64,000 bases of DNA, taken from positions 4,613,814 through 4,677,813 of the forward strand of contig NZ_CP118164.1 of the NCBI RefSeq assembly GCF_028748185.1. The letters are read 5' to 3'. Shown here piece after piece: positions 19,861 to 28,271 of the stretch. Source of the DNA: Bremerella sp. P1 (GTDB lineage: Bacteria > Planctomycetota > Planctomycetia > Pirellulales > Pirellulaceae). A model generated the notes under the pieces. It saw nothing but the letters and a program-made list of their open reading frames with translations, searched no databases and was not told where the DNA came from. Numbering within the stretch: the first letter of the stretch is position 1; each line of letters starts with the position of its first letter. The position numbers were made by a program, and so were the translations under genes.

Positions 19861-20555
19861 GTCGAGCAGTTGGTCGATGGGTTAATGTTCAACTCTTCAC
19901 GTAGCTGCTTGCCGAGGAGTCGCTTCTCTTCTTCCGACATAGCGTTGCCGCCTGCCTCGGTACCCCAAGCAAGATTCGTGACTTCGTCAGCTGGGCGAAT
20001 GTGCGAGTCTGGATCGCGATGGCATTCCAAACACCATGCCATGGAGATGGGCTCGACAACCTGAACAACGTCCATCTTGTCGACGCGGCCGTGGCACTCG
20101 ACGCACGAAACGCCTTGAGTCACGTGAGCACTGTGATTGAAGTAGACGAAGTCAGGTAGATTGTGCACCCGCGTCCAGTCGATCGACTCGCCGGTGGCCA
20201 GGCTTTCTCGAACTGGCTCCAGGGCAACGCTCGTCGAGTGAACTGCGGCATACTTCGTTGCACCGCTCGAGTCCGCACCGCTGTGGCAGTTGCCGCACGT
20301 TTCGGTTGGAGGTACTGCCGCATGACCGGCCTTTTCGACCGTGTTGTGACAGTAGCGACAGTCCATTTTTAATCGCCCAGCATGAAGCTTATGGCTGAAT
20401 GGAACTGGCTGCTCCGGGCGATAACCCCGATTTAGAATCTCGGGCGAACTGGTGACAAAAAGCACGGATCCACCGTAGGCGGCCCCAACGAGGACAACGC
20501 CAAACATGAGTGGTACGAACTTATTTACCCATCTGGGAAATAGAAAGCGGTCCAT
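19848..20555 (-). CDS. actA: Alternative Complex III subunit ActA (pentahaem cytochrome c)
   Basis: 235 residues. One N-terminal helix (about 12-34) anchors the protein; the rest is periplasmic with five c-type haem motifs in order: CRYCH, CGNCH, CVECH, CLECH and CSTCH, the last at the very C-terminus. Further His residues (FSHKLHAG, FNHSAHV) are likely axial ligands. ActA collects electrons from ActB and passes them to the mono-haem ActE. It is the first gene of the ACIII-caa3 operon; 259 bases separate it from the upstream response regulator gene, and that space holds candidate operator sites. Ribosome site is weak. Confidence 0.95.
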   Translation of the reverse strand: MDRFLFPRWVNKFVPLMFGVVLVGAAYGGSVLFVTSSPEILNRGYRPEQPVPFSHKLHAGRLKMDCRYCHNTVEKAGHAAVPPTETCGNCHSGADSSGATKYAAVHSTSVALEPVRESLATGESIDWTRVHNLPDFVYFNHSAHVTQGVSCVECHGRVDKMDVVQVVEPISMAWCLECHRDPDSHIRPADEVTNLAWGTEAGGNAMSEEEKRLLGKQLREELNINPSTNCSTCHR

Positions 20556-20574
20556 GTTTTCTCAGTCGTTAGTG

Positions 20575-20589
20575 GTCTCGCAAAGAGAC
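20575..20589 (-). promoter_or_regulatory. 15-bp inverted repeat in the actA leader
   Basis: GTCTC-GCAAA-GAGAC, perfect 5-bp arms, lies 20-34 bases before the actA start codon. It could be a small mRNA hairpin near the ribosome site or an operator. Nothing else supports it. Confidence 0.35.
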
Positions 20590-20768
20590 ACGGCGACAGA
20601 AAATTGCTTAACCCAAGGGCCGACAGGAGCTAGGCATCCGGCCAGAACTCAAGCAAAGCAGATTGTTGTTAATTGCAACGTTGTAAGCGATAAGTAGCGG
20701 TCCAAGAGGAGCTTCAACTCATAGCTATCAGCGTGTAAATCGTAAAATAACCACCACTTTCGCACGAC

Positions 20769-20783
20769 GTGACAATAGGTCGC
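20769..20783. promoter_or_regulatory. Candidate RegA/PrrA-type operator upstream of the ACIII operon
   Basis: GTGAC-AATAG-GTCGC on the plus strand, i.e. GCGAC-N5-GTCAC on the minus strand. RegA/PrrA proteins recognise loose inverted half-sites GCGNC...GNCGC with variable spacing, and this differs at one position. It lies about 215 bases before actA and just downstream of the gene for a RegA/PrrA-like protein. The consensus is degenerate, so the match could be chance. Confidence 0.4.
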
Positions 20784-20798
20784 ACTAGAATGGGGGGT

Positions 20799-20813
20799 GT
20801 GAATTAAATTCAC
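20799..20813. promoter_or_regulatory. Perfect 15-bp palindrome after the response regulator gene
   Basis: GTGAATT-A-AATTCAC, seven-base arms around one base, beginning one base beyond the regulator's stop codon on the minus strand and followed there by an A/C-rich stretch, not a T tract. It looks more like a dimeric-protein binding site than a terminator. Confidence 0.45.
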
Positions 20814-20814
20814 C

Positions 20815-21348
20815 TTAAGGAGCAAGCTTCTTCAGTTTTCTTTGAAGCGTTCTCCGGGGGATATCTAACAGTCTCGCCGCTTCCGAGAGATTGCCACCGC
20901 AGTCGTTGAGGACCCGATGAATATGCTCCCACTCGGCTTCGGCCAGGGATTGCGGATTGTAGGATTGGCCGGTTGATTCCGGCGCGGCTGCCTCTTGGTT
21001 ATCGAAAGCAGCCAATATCTCATCCACGTCCGCAGGCTTGGTTAGGTAGTTAACCGCACCCAAACGTACGGCTTCAACGGCATTGGTGATGCTGCCGTAG
21101 CCTGTCAGGATGACTGCCTGCGTTAATGGAGATACTTTAAGAAGATCTTTGAGAACTTCAATGCCCGAAGTCTCTGGCATCTTCAGATCCAAGACGGCTC
21201 GGTCAGGTTGAGCCTCATGAGCCTGTGAAACCGCATCCTCTTTTGTCTTGGCGGAATAAACGTCGAAACCACGTGACGAGAACGCCCGGGTCAATCGGTT
21301 CCGCAAGATATCGTCGTCATCGACGAGGAGGATTGTAGGTCGCGACAT
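20815..21348 (-). CDS. RegA/PrrA/ActR-family redox response regulator
   Basis: 177 residues, the size of RegA. Receiver domain at 1-120 with acidic pocket VDDDD (9-13), phosphoacceptor Asp54 (VLDLKMPETSG), Thr in ILTGYG and Lys in YLTKPAD. After a short linker the C-terminus (about 130-177) is a Fis-type helix-turn-helix, LNDCGGNLSEAARLLDIPRRTLQRKLKK, the pattern of RegA/PrrA. These regulators control respiratory, photosynthetic and carbon-fixation genes according to redox state. It is preceded by its sensor kinase gene (97 bases) and followed by the ACIII operon on the same strand, which makes that operon its obvious target. Target and redox role are inferred. Confidence 0.92.
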   Translation of the reverse strand: MSRPTILLVDDDDILRNRLTRAFSSRGFDVYSAKTKEDAVSQAHEAQPDRAVLDLKMPETSGIEVLKDLLKVSPLTQAVILTGYGSITNAVEAVRLGAVNYLTKPADVDEILAAFDNQEAAAPESTGQSYNPQSLAEAEWEHIHRVLNDCGGNLSEAARLLDIPRRTLQRKLKKLAP

Positions 21349-21445
21349 GGTCTCGCCGATTCCGGAATGCGTAGCTAGGTACTCACCTGACTAATCATGG
21401 CGGCGTCAGAACACTGACTATAGGAAATACCGAGGGAAATTCCTA

Positions 21446-22831
21446 TCAGTCACCGCGAGAGTTCGGCGGGGTTTTTTCATTATTTGTTGGTGCGATACGA
21501 GGAATTCGCACGATCACCGTCGTTCCCTGTTCAGGGATCGAGTCGATGTTGACGTCTCCACCAAGCTTTTCCACGACGTTTTTCGCGAGGAACACACCCA
21601 GGCCCGTTCCAGAACCGGGTTCTTTCGTGGTGAAGAAAGGTTCGCCGATACGTGCCAGGATATGAGGTGGCATGCCGGCACCCCGGTCGCGGATCGATAC
21701 GATCAAACTGTCTTTTGTTGAACCGAGATTCAAATGAATCGACTCCTTGGCTGGCGTCGCGTCGAGGGCATTCTTGACCAGCCCGCGAATTGCCTGCGAA
21801 AGGAGGTGCAGCGGGGCGTTGATCTCGACCTCGGGGATATTCCGATCGACTTTGATACGACTTCTAAGCTGGATATCGATCCTTTCGGTCACTTCTTCCA
21901 GTAGCTTTCCCGCCGTAAAGCGAACAATCGGTTCTCCCGTCGCTTGGCCGGCGTCGGTTGACATCTGATCCAGGATGGCCCGGCAACGATCAAGCTCGCT
22001 ACGAATCAGCGAAATGTCTTCCTTAATCTCCGTCGCTACTTCAACTTGTGCCAGTTCTCGCTGCACTTCCTTGGCAACAACAGCGATGGTGGCCAGGGGC
22101 GTCGATAACTCATGGGCTGCGCCTGCCGCTAGAGTACCCAAGGCCTCTAATTTCTCGCTGCGAGCTTGTTTCATCTCGTTCAAGCGGAGGCTTGCTTCTT
22201 TTCGTTGTAGTTCGACGTTCAGGCGCGTTGTGAAGTACACAACAACCATGGCACAAGTAACTAATGCCACGGAGGTTCCTGCCAGTAAGACATGAACAGG
22301 GATTGTGCTCGCTGCCAGGTTTTCGATCTGCCAGCTGCCCAAAACTTCAAAGGGATAACTCGCCAACAGTAGTAGACCGATGCATCCGACGGTTACGAGG
22401 GCCAGGATACCGGTGTTCTTGGGGGTAAGCACAATGGCGGCCAGGGCGAGGTTTACCAGGTAAAACACAGCAAACGGGTTGGTAATACCGCCTGTGAAGT
22501 ACAGCATCGCGGTGAGAAATCCCAGGTCCATCAGCATGACCGCGAAGAGAAGCGTTTCCCAAGCGGTCAGGCTTTTCAGATCGCGCGATCGGAGCGACTC
22601 AAATAAATAGGTGAGCAACAGATTGCTGCTCGCGGTTAGGAAGATGATGCTTGCCAGTGGCTGCCAGCGAATCTCGATGCCCAGCAGAAACATGGCCGTG
22701 GCGATCGTGATCCATTGACCGAACGCCGCCACCCATCGCAGTTTGATTAGCCAAGCCGTGTTGATCGTCAGTCGTGCCTTGCGCCCTTCCAGAAGGTGCG
22801 GCCCGTTATCAAAATGGGAGGTTTGCGGCAT
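21446..22831 (-). CDS. RegB/PrrB-family redox sensor histidine kinase
   Basis: 461 residues. The N-terminal part (about 26-200) has six hydrophobic helices. It contains GGITNPF (114-120), matching the GGxxNPF heptapeptide that binds quinone in RegB. The dimerisation/H-box is AAGAAHELSTPLATIAV with His240 as the phosphorylated residue. Cys283, 43 residues further on, sits where RegB has its redox-active cysteine (40 residues after its His in Rhodobacter). The ATPase domain shows the N box (RGLVKNALDATP), G1 (RDRGAGMP) and G2 (GSGTGLGVFLAKNVVEKLGG in part). It pairs with the downstream regulator gene and would report quinone-pool redox state. The start follows upstream in-frame constraints and lacks an obvious strong ribosome site. 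Confidence 0.93.
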   Translation of the reverse strand: MPQTSHFDNGPHLLEGRKARLTINTAWLIKLRWVAAFGQWITIATAMFLLGIEIRWQPLASIIFLTASSNLLLTYLFESLRSRDLKSLTAWETLLFAVMLMDLGFLTAMLYFTGGITNPFAVFYLVNLALAAIVLTPKNTGILALVTVGCIGLLLLASYPFEVLGSWQIENLAASTIPVHVLLAGTSVALVTCAMVVVYFTTRLNVELQRKEASLRLNEMKQARSEKLEALGTLAAGAAHELSTPLATIAVVAKEVQRELAQVEVATEIKEDISLIRSELDRCRAILDQMSTDAGQATGEPIVRFTAGKLLEEVTERIDIQLRSRIKVDRNIPEVEINAPLHLLSQAIRGLVKNALDATPAKESIHLNLGSTKDSLIVSIRDRGAGMPPHILARIGEPFFTTKEPGSGTGLGVFLAKNVVEKLGGDVNIDSIPEQGTTVIVRIPRIAPTNNEKTPPNSRGD

Positions 22832-22911
22832 GAGGCGGGTAGCCGGCTTGTGGGTTAGAAGCGAAAAATAGAAGTAAATATGGCGATCCCTGCCTGAGGA
22901 CAGATTAATTG

Positions 22912-23403
22912 ATGAACGAAATCGCTCAAGATCCCAATGAATTGCGACTTTCGAGATTTGGGCTTAGCTGCTTTCTAGCAGTTGTGGTCCTGATGCCGCT
23001 TTCGATGCTGATTTTCCTGTGGGTTTCCCTTCCCAAGAAGTCTGACAACCCGCTTCCGATCACCATTCGCGTCGCGGAAGTCGACTCCCAATTAGCTGTT
23101 ATTTTGAGGAATGAATCGGATGGGCCGCTCGCGAATATCGGGATTACGCTCAATGACGCGTTTCACTTCTATAGCAAGGATGAGCTTCCCGGCGGACAGG
23201 AAATGACGATCGCGCTAGGTGCTTTTACGCGCAAGAATGGCATTCCATTCGACCCCGCAAGCCATCAACTGACGGAAATCGGTGTGTACGCCAAACTCGA
23301 AGACAATTCTCGTGGCGTTTGGGATCGACATTCGGACGAGCTTTTACAGGAACTTCAGGCGTCTCCTGAGGAACCCAGCGAGAGCGAACCCGTCGGGAAT
23401 TGA
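22912..23403 (+). CDS. Membrane-anchored protein of unknown function
   Basis: 163 residues from the ATG at 22912, which has TGAGGA at suitable spacing. One transmembrane helix at about 17-38 is followed by a soluble part of about 120 residues. The pattern of alternating hydrophobic residues (ITIRVAEVDSQLAVILRNESDGPLANIGITL, in part) suggests a small beta-sandwich such as those in redox-enzyme assembly proteins, but I see no metal-binding motif. It is divergent from regB, with 80 bases between, and precedes the DAHP synthase leader. Function is unknown; a link to the kinase is only positional. Confidence 0.75.
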   Translation: MNEIAQDPNELRLSRFGLSCFLAVVVLMPLSMLIFLWVSLPKKSDNPLPITIRVAEVDSQLAVILRNESDGPLANIGITLNDAFHFYSKDELPGGQEMTIALGAFTRKNGIPFDPASHQLTEIGVYAKLEDNSRGVWDRHSDELLQELQASPEEPSESEPVGN

Positions 23404-23471
23404 TGATTTTTCCGGCGGAAATCGGCAAAATCCCTCCATCCGCACGCAATTTTGTCCACCCCGGCGACTAG

Positions 23472-23534
23472 CCGCCTAGGAGAATCGTGGACGTTGAGAC
23501 ATGATAGAGGTTTACCCCTCGTTCGATTAGGCGG
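23472..23534 (+). promoter_or_regulatory. Structured 5' leader of the DAHP synthase gene with a Tyr/Phe mini-ORF
   Basis: CCGCCT (23472-23477) and AATCG (23483-23487) pair with CGATT-AGGCGG (23524-23534), an 11-bp stem with a five-base bulge; inside it GAGG...CCTC (about 23507-23520) can form a hairpin. A nine-codon frame, ATG at 23501 to TAG at 23528, reads MIEVYPSFD, with Tyr and Phe codons, and its stop lies in the 3' arm. It ends 18 bases before the gene. This would fit translation-sensing control by aromatic amino acids, but there is only one Tyr and one Phe codon and a weak ribosome site. Confidence 0.4.
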
Positions 23535-23551
23535 CCCTTGTAGGCAGGATC

Positions 23552-24610
23552 ATGCACCAAACCGACAACATCAACGTTCACCGAATTGAAAAGCTGGCTC
23601 CACCCACGGAGATCAAACGCGAATTTCCGATCTCTGAGGCAGCCCAGGACTTTGTTTTTGATTCGCGCCAGCATATCCAAAAGATTTTGGCCGGGGACGA
23701 AGATCGCCTGATCGCCGTGGTTGGTCCGTGCTCGATTCACAACGTCGATATGGCCATCGAATACGGCAAACGCTTGAAGAAGCTTTCCGACCAGGTTGCC
23801 GACACGATGCTCGTCGTCATGCGAGTTTATTTCGAGAAGCCACGTACGACGGTTGGCTGGAAGGGGCTGATCAACGACCCACACCTGAACGATACGTTCG
23901 ACATGGTCGAAGGTTACCGCTTGGCTCGGAAGCTCCTGATGACCCTTGCCGAGATGGGAATCCCGGCCGCCAGCGAAGCTCTGGAGCCGATCACGCCGCA
24001 GTACATCGCCGACTTGATCTCGTTGGCTTCGATTGGTGCTCGGACGACCGAGTCCCCCACGCATCGTCAGATGGCCAGTGGATTGTCGATGCCAATCGGA
24101 TTCAAGAACGGTACCGACGGAGACTTACAGATCGCCCTCGACGCGATGACGTCTTCCAACGCTCCTCACAGTTTTCTGGGTATCGATCCTGAAGGAGCCA
24201 CCTGTGTGGTTCACTCGAAGGGGAATCCTTGGGGTCATTTGATTCTGCGTGGCGGACGTTCCGGCCCAAACTATTCGCGGGAATCAGTAGCCGAAGCGAT
24301 TGCCGCTCTGGAAAAGAGAAACCTGCCGGCTCGCCTTTTGGTTGACTGCAGCCATGGTAACTCGCTGAAGGATCACACGCGTCAAGCGGGTGTCTTCCGT
24401 GATGTACTCGATCAGCGAATGTCCGGCAGTCGGGCGATCGCAGGCGTGATGCTGGAAAGCAATCTCATGCCGGGCAATCAAAAGCTGACGGACGATCCAA
24501 GCAAGCTCGAATATGGTGTTTCGATCACCGATGCATGTATTGGTTGGGACGAGACGGAAGAACTGCTTCTAGAAGCAAACGAACGTCTTAAGTCGCTGGT
24601 CTCTGCCTAA
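23552..24610 (+). CDS. aroG: 3-deoxy-7-phosphoheptulonate (DAHP) synthase, class I (AroF/G/H type)
   Basis: 352 residues, like the E. coli AroF/G/H enzymes. It condenses phosphoenolpyruvate and erythrose 4-phosphate, the first step to chorismate and the aromatic amino acids. Features: VVGPCSIHN with the metal-ligand Cys60; RVYFEKPRTTVGWKGLINDP (PEP site); GARTTESPTHRQMASGL; GFKNGTDG; HLILRGG; VDCSHGNS with metal-ligand His. The N-terminal 45 residues correspond to the part that forms the regulatory site in feedback-inhibited isozymes; which amino acid inhibits it cannot be told. A structured leader precedes it, and a Rieske protein gene follows after 14 bases. The symbol denotes the family, not the isozyme. 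Confidence 0.94.
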   Translation: MHQTDNINVHRIEKLAPPTEIKREFPISEAAQDFVFDSRQHIQKILAGDEDRLIAVVGPCSIHNVDMAIEYGKRLKKLSDQVADTMLVVMRVYFEKPRTTVGWKGLINDPHLNDTFDMVEGYRLARKLLMTLAEMGIPAASEALEPITPQYIADLISLASIGARTTESPTHRQMASGLSMPIGFKNGTDGDLQIALDAMTSSNAPHSFLGIDPEGATCVVHSKGNPWGHLILRGGRSGPNYSRESVAEAIAALEKRNLPARLLVDCSHGNSLKDHTRQAGVFRDVLDQRMSGSRAIAGVMLESNLMPGNQKLTDDPSKLEYGVSITDACIGWDETEELLLEANERLKSLVSA

Positions 24611-24624
24611 GGCGACGCTCGATT

Positions 24625-24966
24625 GTGTCTCAGTTCGTCCCACTCGCTGCGATAACTGACCTTCCCGATCAAGGAGGAAGGTTAGTCGTGGTGGACGATC
24701 AGTGGATCGGGCTCTTTAATACCGACGATGGTATCTTTGCCATCGATGCGATGTGCCCTCATGCCGGGGCCAATCTCGCGAAGGGAAGCGTTTGCGAGGG
24801 CATCGTATCCTGCCCCGTTCATCTGTGGCGATTTCGACTTTCCGATGGAAAGTACCTGGATGCGGATGCCGATCGCTTCAACGTTAAGACGTACAACGTG
24901 CGCAGCGAGAACGGGCAGATCTTGGTGGAACTGCCAGCCCTACCCACTTCGATACGGCTCATTTAG
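24625..24966 (+). CDS. Rieske-type [2Fe-2S] ferredoxin (NirD-like)
   Basis: 113 residues, starting at a GTG. The cluster motifs are Cys44-Pro-His46 (CPHAGANL) and Cys63-Pro-Val-His66 (CPVHLWRF), the spacing of soluble Rieske ferredoxins and NirD. No signal peptide or anchor, so it is cytoplasmic. It follows the DAHP synthase by 14 bases, but there is no oxygenase or nitrite reductase large subunit nearby, so its partner is unknown. These proteins carry electrons to oxygenases or form a NirBD subunit. Confidence 0.9.
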   Translation: MSQFVPLAAITDLPDQGGRLVVVDDQWIGLFNTDDGIFAIDAMCPHAGANLAKGSVCEGIVSCPVHLWRFRLSDGKYLDADADRFNVKTYNVRSENGQILVELPALPTSIRLI

Positions 24967-24987
24967 CATTCTGAGACCGGCCAGTTG

Positions 24988-25974
24988 CTACTCAGAATTT
25001 GCTTTCTTCACGGCATCAGTCACTGCCAGGTGAAGCGCACCGTTGGTTGCGATGATGCCCTGGTTTTCCGAGAGCAGTGCGCCGCGCGAGAAGTCGAGCG
25101 GATGGCCGTGGATATCGGTCACCGTTCCGCCTGCTTCTTCGATGACAAGTGAGCCTGCCGCGTGATCCCAAATTTTCTCGACGTAGCCAGGCTTTGTCGG
25201 GAGACGAAGGTAGATTTCTGCCTCGCCTCGTCCAACTACGGCATACTTAGCTTGGCTATCGAGACGAACCGGTTCACGCGTGATTCCTAGTTCACTGGCG
25301 ATGTCCAGCGCCCAACTGTGATCACTGTGACCTGATTCAACCGATTCGCAGAAGCGTGCGTCGCGGCCGATGATGCAGCCCGACGTGGAAATGCGAGTGC
25401 GGTCGGTGGGATCGGAGAGTGGCGAAACATAGGCACCTTCGCCGCGAACGGCCGTAAAGAGGTAGCCAATTTCGTCACTTTCAATCGTGCCGAGGTTCGG
25501 ACAGGCCAAGGCCGCGACCTTCACTTGCCCGTCGATCAGCAAGGCCAAGGCAATCGCATACTGTTCGTTACGCAGGAAGCCCTTGGTTCCGTCAATCGGG
25601 TCCAGGGTCCAGGTTCGTGGAGCTGGATCGCGAGAGATACCCTGATCGATCCATCCGAGTACTTGCTGCTCGGTTGCGTCGGGGACGACCTTGGCAACTT
25701 CCTTCACCACTCGATTAAGCACCGAAACCTGATCAGGGAGACGTAGTGCCGCCGAGTCTTCTTCGGCGATCATCGGGTCGTCGGGGAATGCTTCCGAAAT
25801 CGCTTTGCAGACGACGGCCTGACTACCAAAGTCAGCGACCGTGACCGGGCTGCGGTCGTTTTTGGACAACTCCGCAAAGTCTTCAGTCGACTGGATGTGG
25901 CGGCAGATCTTACTGGCTTCAACGACGGCATGAACGGCGACGTGAAGTTCCTCGGTGTATTGGCTATCGGCCAT
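24988..25974 (-). CDS. 3'(2'),5'-bisphosphate nucleotidase / inositol monophosphatase family (CysQ/HAL2-like)
   Basis: 328 residues from the ATG at 25974; an upstream TTG would add three. Metal-site motifs of the Li-sensitive phosphatases are present: EEDSAAL, WTLDPIDGTKGF (metal Asp residues) and the C-terminal WDHAAGSLVIEEAGG. The spacing and length (over 300) fit HAL2/CysQ-type 3'-phosphoadenosine 5'-phosphate phosphatases better than the 260-residue inositol monophosphatases. PAP hydrolysis clears the by-product of sulfate assimilation and sulfotransferases. No sulfur genes are adjacent. Convergent with the Rieske gene. Confidence 0.88.
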   Translation of the reverse strand: MADSQYTEELHVAVHAVVEASKICRHIQSTEDFAELSKNDRSPVTVADFGSQAVVCKAISEAFPDDPMIAEEDSAALRLPDQVSVLNRVVKEVAKVVPDATEQQVLGWIDQGISRDPAPRTWTLDPIDGTKGFLRNEQYAIALALLIDGQVKVAALACPNLGTIESDEIGYLFTAVRGEGAYVSPLSDPTDRTRISTSGCIIGRDARFCESVESGHSDHSWALDIASELGITREPVRLDSQAKYAVVGRGEAEIYLRLPTKPGYVEKIWDHAAGSLVIEEAGGTVTDIHGHPLDFSRGALLSENQGIIATNGALHLAVTDAVKKANSE

Positions 25975-26125
25975 GGGCTGCAATTCAGGGGCTAAAGGAC
26001 GTCCTTGCAGATCTTGGCTGGTCAGCCTACGATCGGCGGTTCTACTTGTTTACCAAGCAACTCCATATTTTAAAAAGTCTTACCGACGTTTCACAACACC
26101 CCACAGCTGACCGGCGGATAACCCG

Positions 26126-27013
26126 ATGCAGACATACGAAGCTCAGTGCGTTCTCGATATTCAGGCTACGCTCGGAGAAGGACCTTCCTGGGATGCCGCG
26201 ACCGGGAAGCTGCTGTGGGTTGATATCGAAAACAGCCTGGTGAATCGCTTTGATCCAGTGAGCGGAGAAAATGAGACCTGGACGGTCGAGAAAGAGTGCA
26301 GTTTCGCGATTGCGTCCTCGAAGGGGGATATCATCGTCGGCACGCGAGATGGCATCGTGCGTCTGGATCCTGAGTCGGGGCAGATTACCCAAGTCGCCAA
26401 TCCAGACACGAATTCGGATACCAACCGCTTTAACGATGGTAAATGTGATCCCAAGGGAAGACTGTTCGCCGGCACGATTTCTGATACGCGTACACCTGGC
26501 GACGCTAACTGCTACCGCTTCGACAGCCAGTTTAACTACGAAACAGTTGTCCCCGGAGTCGTAAACAGCAACGGCCTGTGCTGGTCGCCTGATCACAAGG
26601 TGTTCTATTACATCGATACGGCTACGCGAAAGATTGACGCATTCGACTACGAAATCGAGACCGGCGAGATTTCCAACCGCCGCACCGTAGTCGATATTCC
26701 CGAGTCGCTGGGAATCGGCAAGCCTGACGGAATGACGATCGACAGCGAAGGTCTGCTGTGGACTGGAATGTGGGGAGGCGCCTCGGTTTGCCGTTGGAAT
26801 CCACAGACCGGGCAGCTGATCGGGAAAATCGAGCTTCCCTGCCCGAACGTCACTTCCTGCTGCTTCGCGGGCGAAAACCTCGATCAGCTCTATATCACAA
26901 CGCCTCGCAAAGGTCTCAACGACGACCAGCTCAAGCAGTTTCCGAAGGCCGGCGGTCTCTTCCTTTGCGAGCCGGGGGTGAGCGGAGCGGCGACATTCCC
27001 ATTTGCTGGTTAA
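26126..27013 (+). CDS. SMP-30/gluconolactonase/LRE family lactonase
   Basis: 295 residues forming a six-bladed propeller. Hallmarks are LGEGPSWD (metal Glu18), NRFNDGKCDPKGRLFAGT, NSNGLCWSPD (metal Asn) and GKPDGMTIDSEGLLWTGMWGG (metal Asp, in part). Members hydrolyse sugar lactones such as gluconolactone or arabinonolactone, or bind calcium (regucalcin). No signal peptide, so cytoplasmic. It stands alone; the next gene begins 78 bases downstream. The lactone substrate is not evident. Confidence 0.92.
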   Translation: MQTYEAQCVLDIQATLGEGPSWDAATGKLLWVDIENSLVNRFDPVSGENETWTVEKECSFAIASSKGDIIVGTRDGIVRLDPESGQITQVANPDTNSDTNRFNDGKCDPKGRLFAGTISDTRTPGDANCYRFDSQFNYETVVPGVVNSNGLCWSPDHKVFYYIDTATRKIDAFDYEIETGEISNRRTVVDIPESLGIGKPDGMTIDSEGLLWTGMWGGASVCRWNPQTGQLIGKIELPCPNVTSCCFAGENLDQLYITTPRKGLNDDQLKQFPKAGGLFLCEPGVSGAATFPFAG

Positions 27014-27091
27014 ATTGATTTGGCAAGATCTGTATACGTATGTATACTCTCGGGTGCCGTTATCAATCTTTGAAGCTGATGGTACCTGGCA

Positions 27092-28174
27092 ATGGAATCT
27101 GCCCGAAAAGCTGTGGGACGTGGGACCAGCGAGAATCCTACCAATCGATTCGAGCGGCTGAGTGTTGCGCGCGATCTTGAGCATCTTGATCCATCCGATT
27201 CCGAGGAGTTCACCGCTCGGAAGGTACCGACCCAGTATTTTGCGGATTTGACTCAGTCTCTCATTACGAAGAATGACAGTCCCGACATTCCCTTCACGTA
27301 CAGCCTAAACCCATACCGCGGCTGTGCGCATGGATGCAGTTACTGCTATGCCCGGCCCTATCACGAGTTTCTCGGCTTTAGCAGCGGGCTCGATTTCGAG
27401 ACCAAGATCATGGTCAAGAAGGATGCCCCGCATCTGTTCCGTAATTTCCTCCGCAAGCCAATCTGGAAATGCGAAGTGATCGCCATGTCAGGCGTGACCG
27501 ATTGCTACCAGCCGGCGGAACGCGAGTTTGAAGTCACGCGTGGTTGTCTGGAAGTAGCGCTCGAAGCACGGCAACCGATTGGCATCATTACCAAGAACGC
27601 TTTGGTCCTGCGCGATATTGACCTGCTTGCCGAGATGGCCCGACATAATTTGGTTTGCGTGAATCTGAGTATCACATCGCTCGATCAAAAGCTGACACGG
27701 CTGATGGAGCCACGCACGTCGAGCCCCGCGGCACGGTTCTCGGCGATGGAGCAACTCACCACAGAAGGTATCCCCGTGAATGTGATGGTCGCCCCCGTTG
27801 TGCCAGGATTGAACGACACCGAGATCCCGGCAATTCTCGAAGAGTCCTCGAGGAGAGGTGCCGTGAGCGCCGGCTATACTCTCTTGCGATTGCCGCACGG
27901 AGTGAAAGAGATTTTCATGGACTGGCTCGAGGAGCATTTGCCGGAGCACGCCGAGAGGGTTCGTTCCCGGATTGAATCTTGTCGCGGTGGACAACTGACC
28001 GATGCGCGGTGGGGTTCGCGAATGCGGGGTGAAGGCGTGATCGCGACGACGATCATGAAAGCATTCACTCTCTTTCAGCGTCACTTCGGTCTGGAAAGAC
28101 GCAGGATCGCGTTAGATACGTCTCAGTTTCGCGGCCCTGGCGAAAAGGGAAAGTCCCAAATGCGGATGTTTTGA
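27092..28174 (+). CDS. PA0069-family radical SAM protein (SplB-like)
   Basis: 360 residues. The cluster motif is Cys78-x3-Cys82-x2-Cys85 within YRGCAHGCSYCYARPYHEF; this, with SLNPYRGC before it, is characteristic of PA0069-type proteins related to spore photoproduct lyase. About 75 residues precede the domain. Further family features are SGVTDCYQPAERE and PVVPGLNDTEIPAILE. The reaction of PA0069 proteins is not established; photoproduct repair has been suggested by similarity. The C-terminal end is basic and about 40 residues longer than the core. A stretch of about 100 bases with a small hairpin and a T run follows. Confidence 0.9.
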   Translation: MESARKAVGRGTSENPTNRFERLSVARDLEHLDPSDSEEFTARKVPTQYFADLTQSLITKNDSPDIPFTYSLNPYRGCAHGCSYCYARPYHEFLGFSSGLDFETKIMVKKDAPHLFRNFLRKPIWKCEVIAMSGVTDCYQPAEREFEVTRGCLEVALEARQPIGIITKNALVLRDIDLLAEMARHNLVCVNLSITSLDQKLTRLMEPRTSSPAARFSAMEQLTTEGIPVNVMVAPVVPGLNDTEIPAILEESSRRGAVSAGYTLLRLPHGVKEIFMDWLEEHLPEHAERVRSRIESCRGGQLTDARWGSRMRGEGVIATTIMKAFTLFQRHFGLERRRIALDTSQFRGPGEKGKSQMRMF

Positions 28175-28271
28175 GCGGACTTTGGGAACTGGCTGAGATG
28201 CCGTGGCGCCCCGTGGCAGCGGATAAGCCTGCTGTAGGACGTAAGCCTGGATAATCATGAACCTAATTTTG

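Noticed and set aside
26042-27184. 380-codon minus-strand frame antisense to the SMP-30 gene
   Set aside because: The plus-strand SMP-30 protein has clear family motifs; this frame has none.
28190-28270. TPP riboswitch-like fragments (CTGAGA, GAACCTAA)
   Set aside because: The pieces are in the wrong order and no thiamine gene follows.
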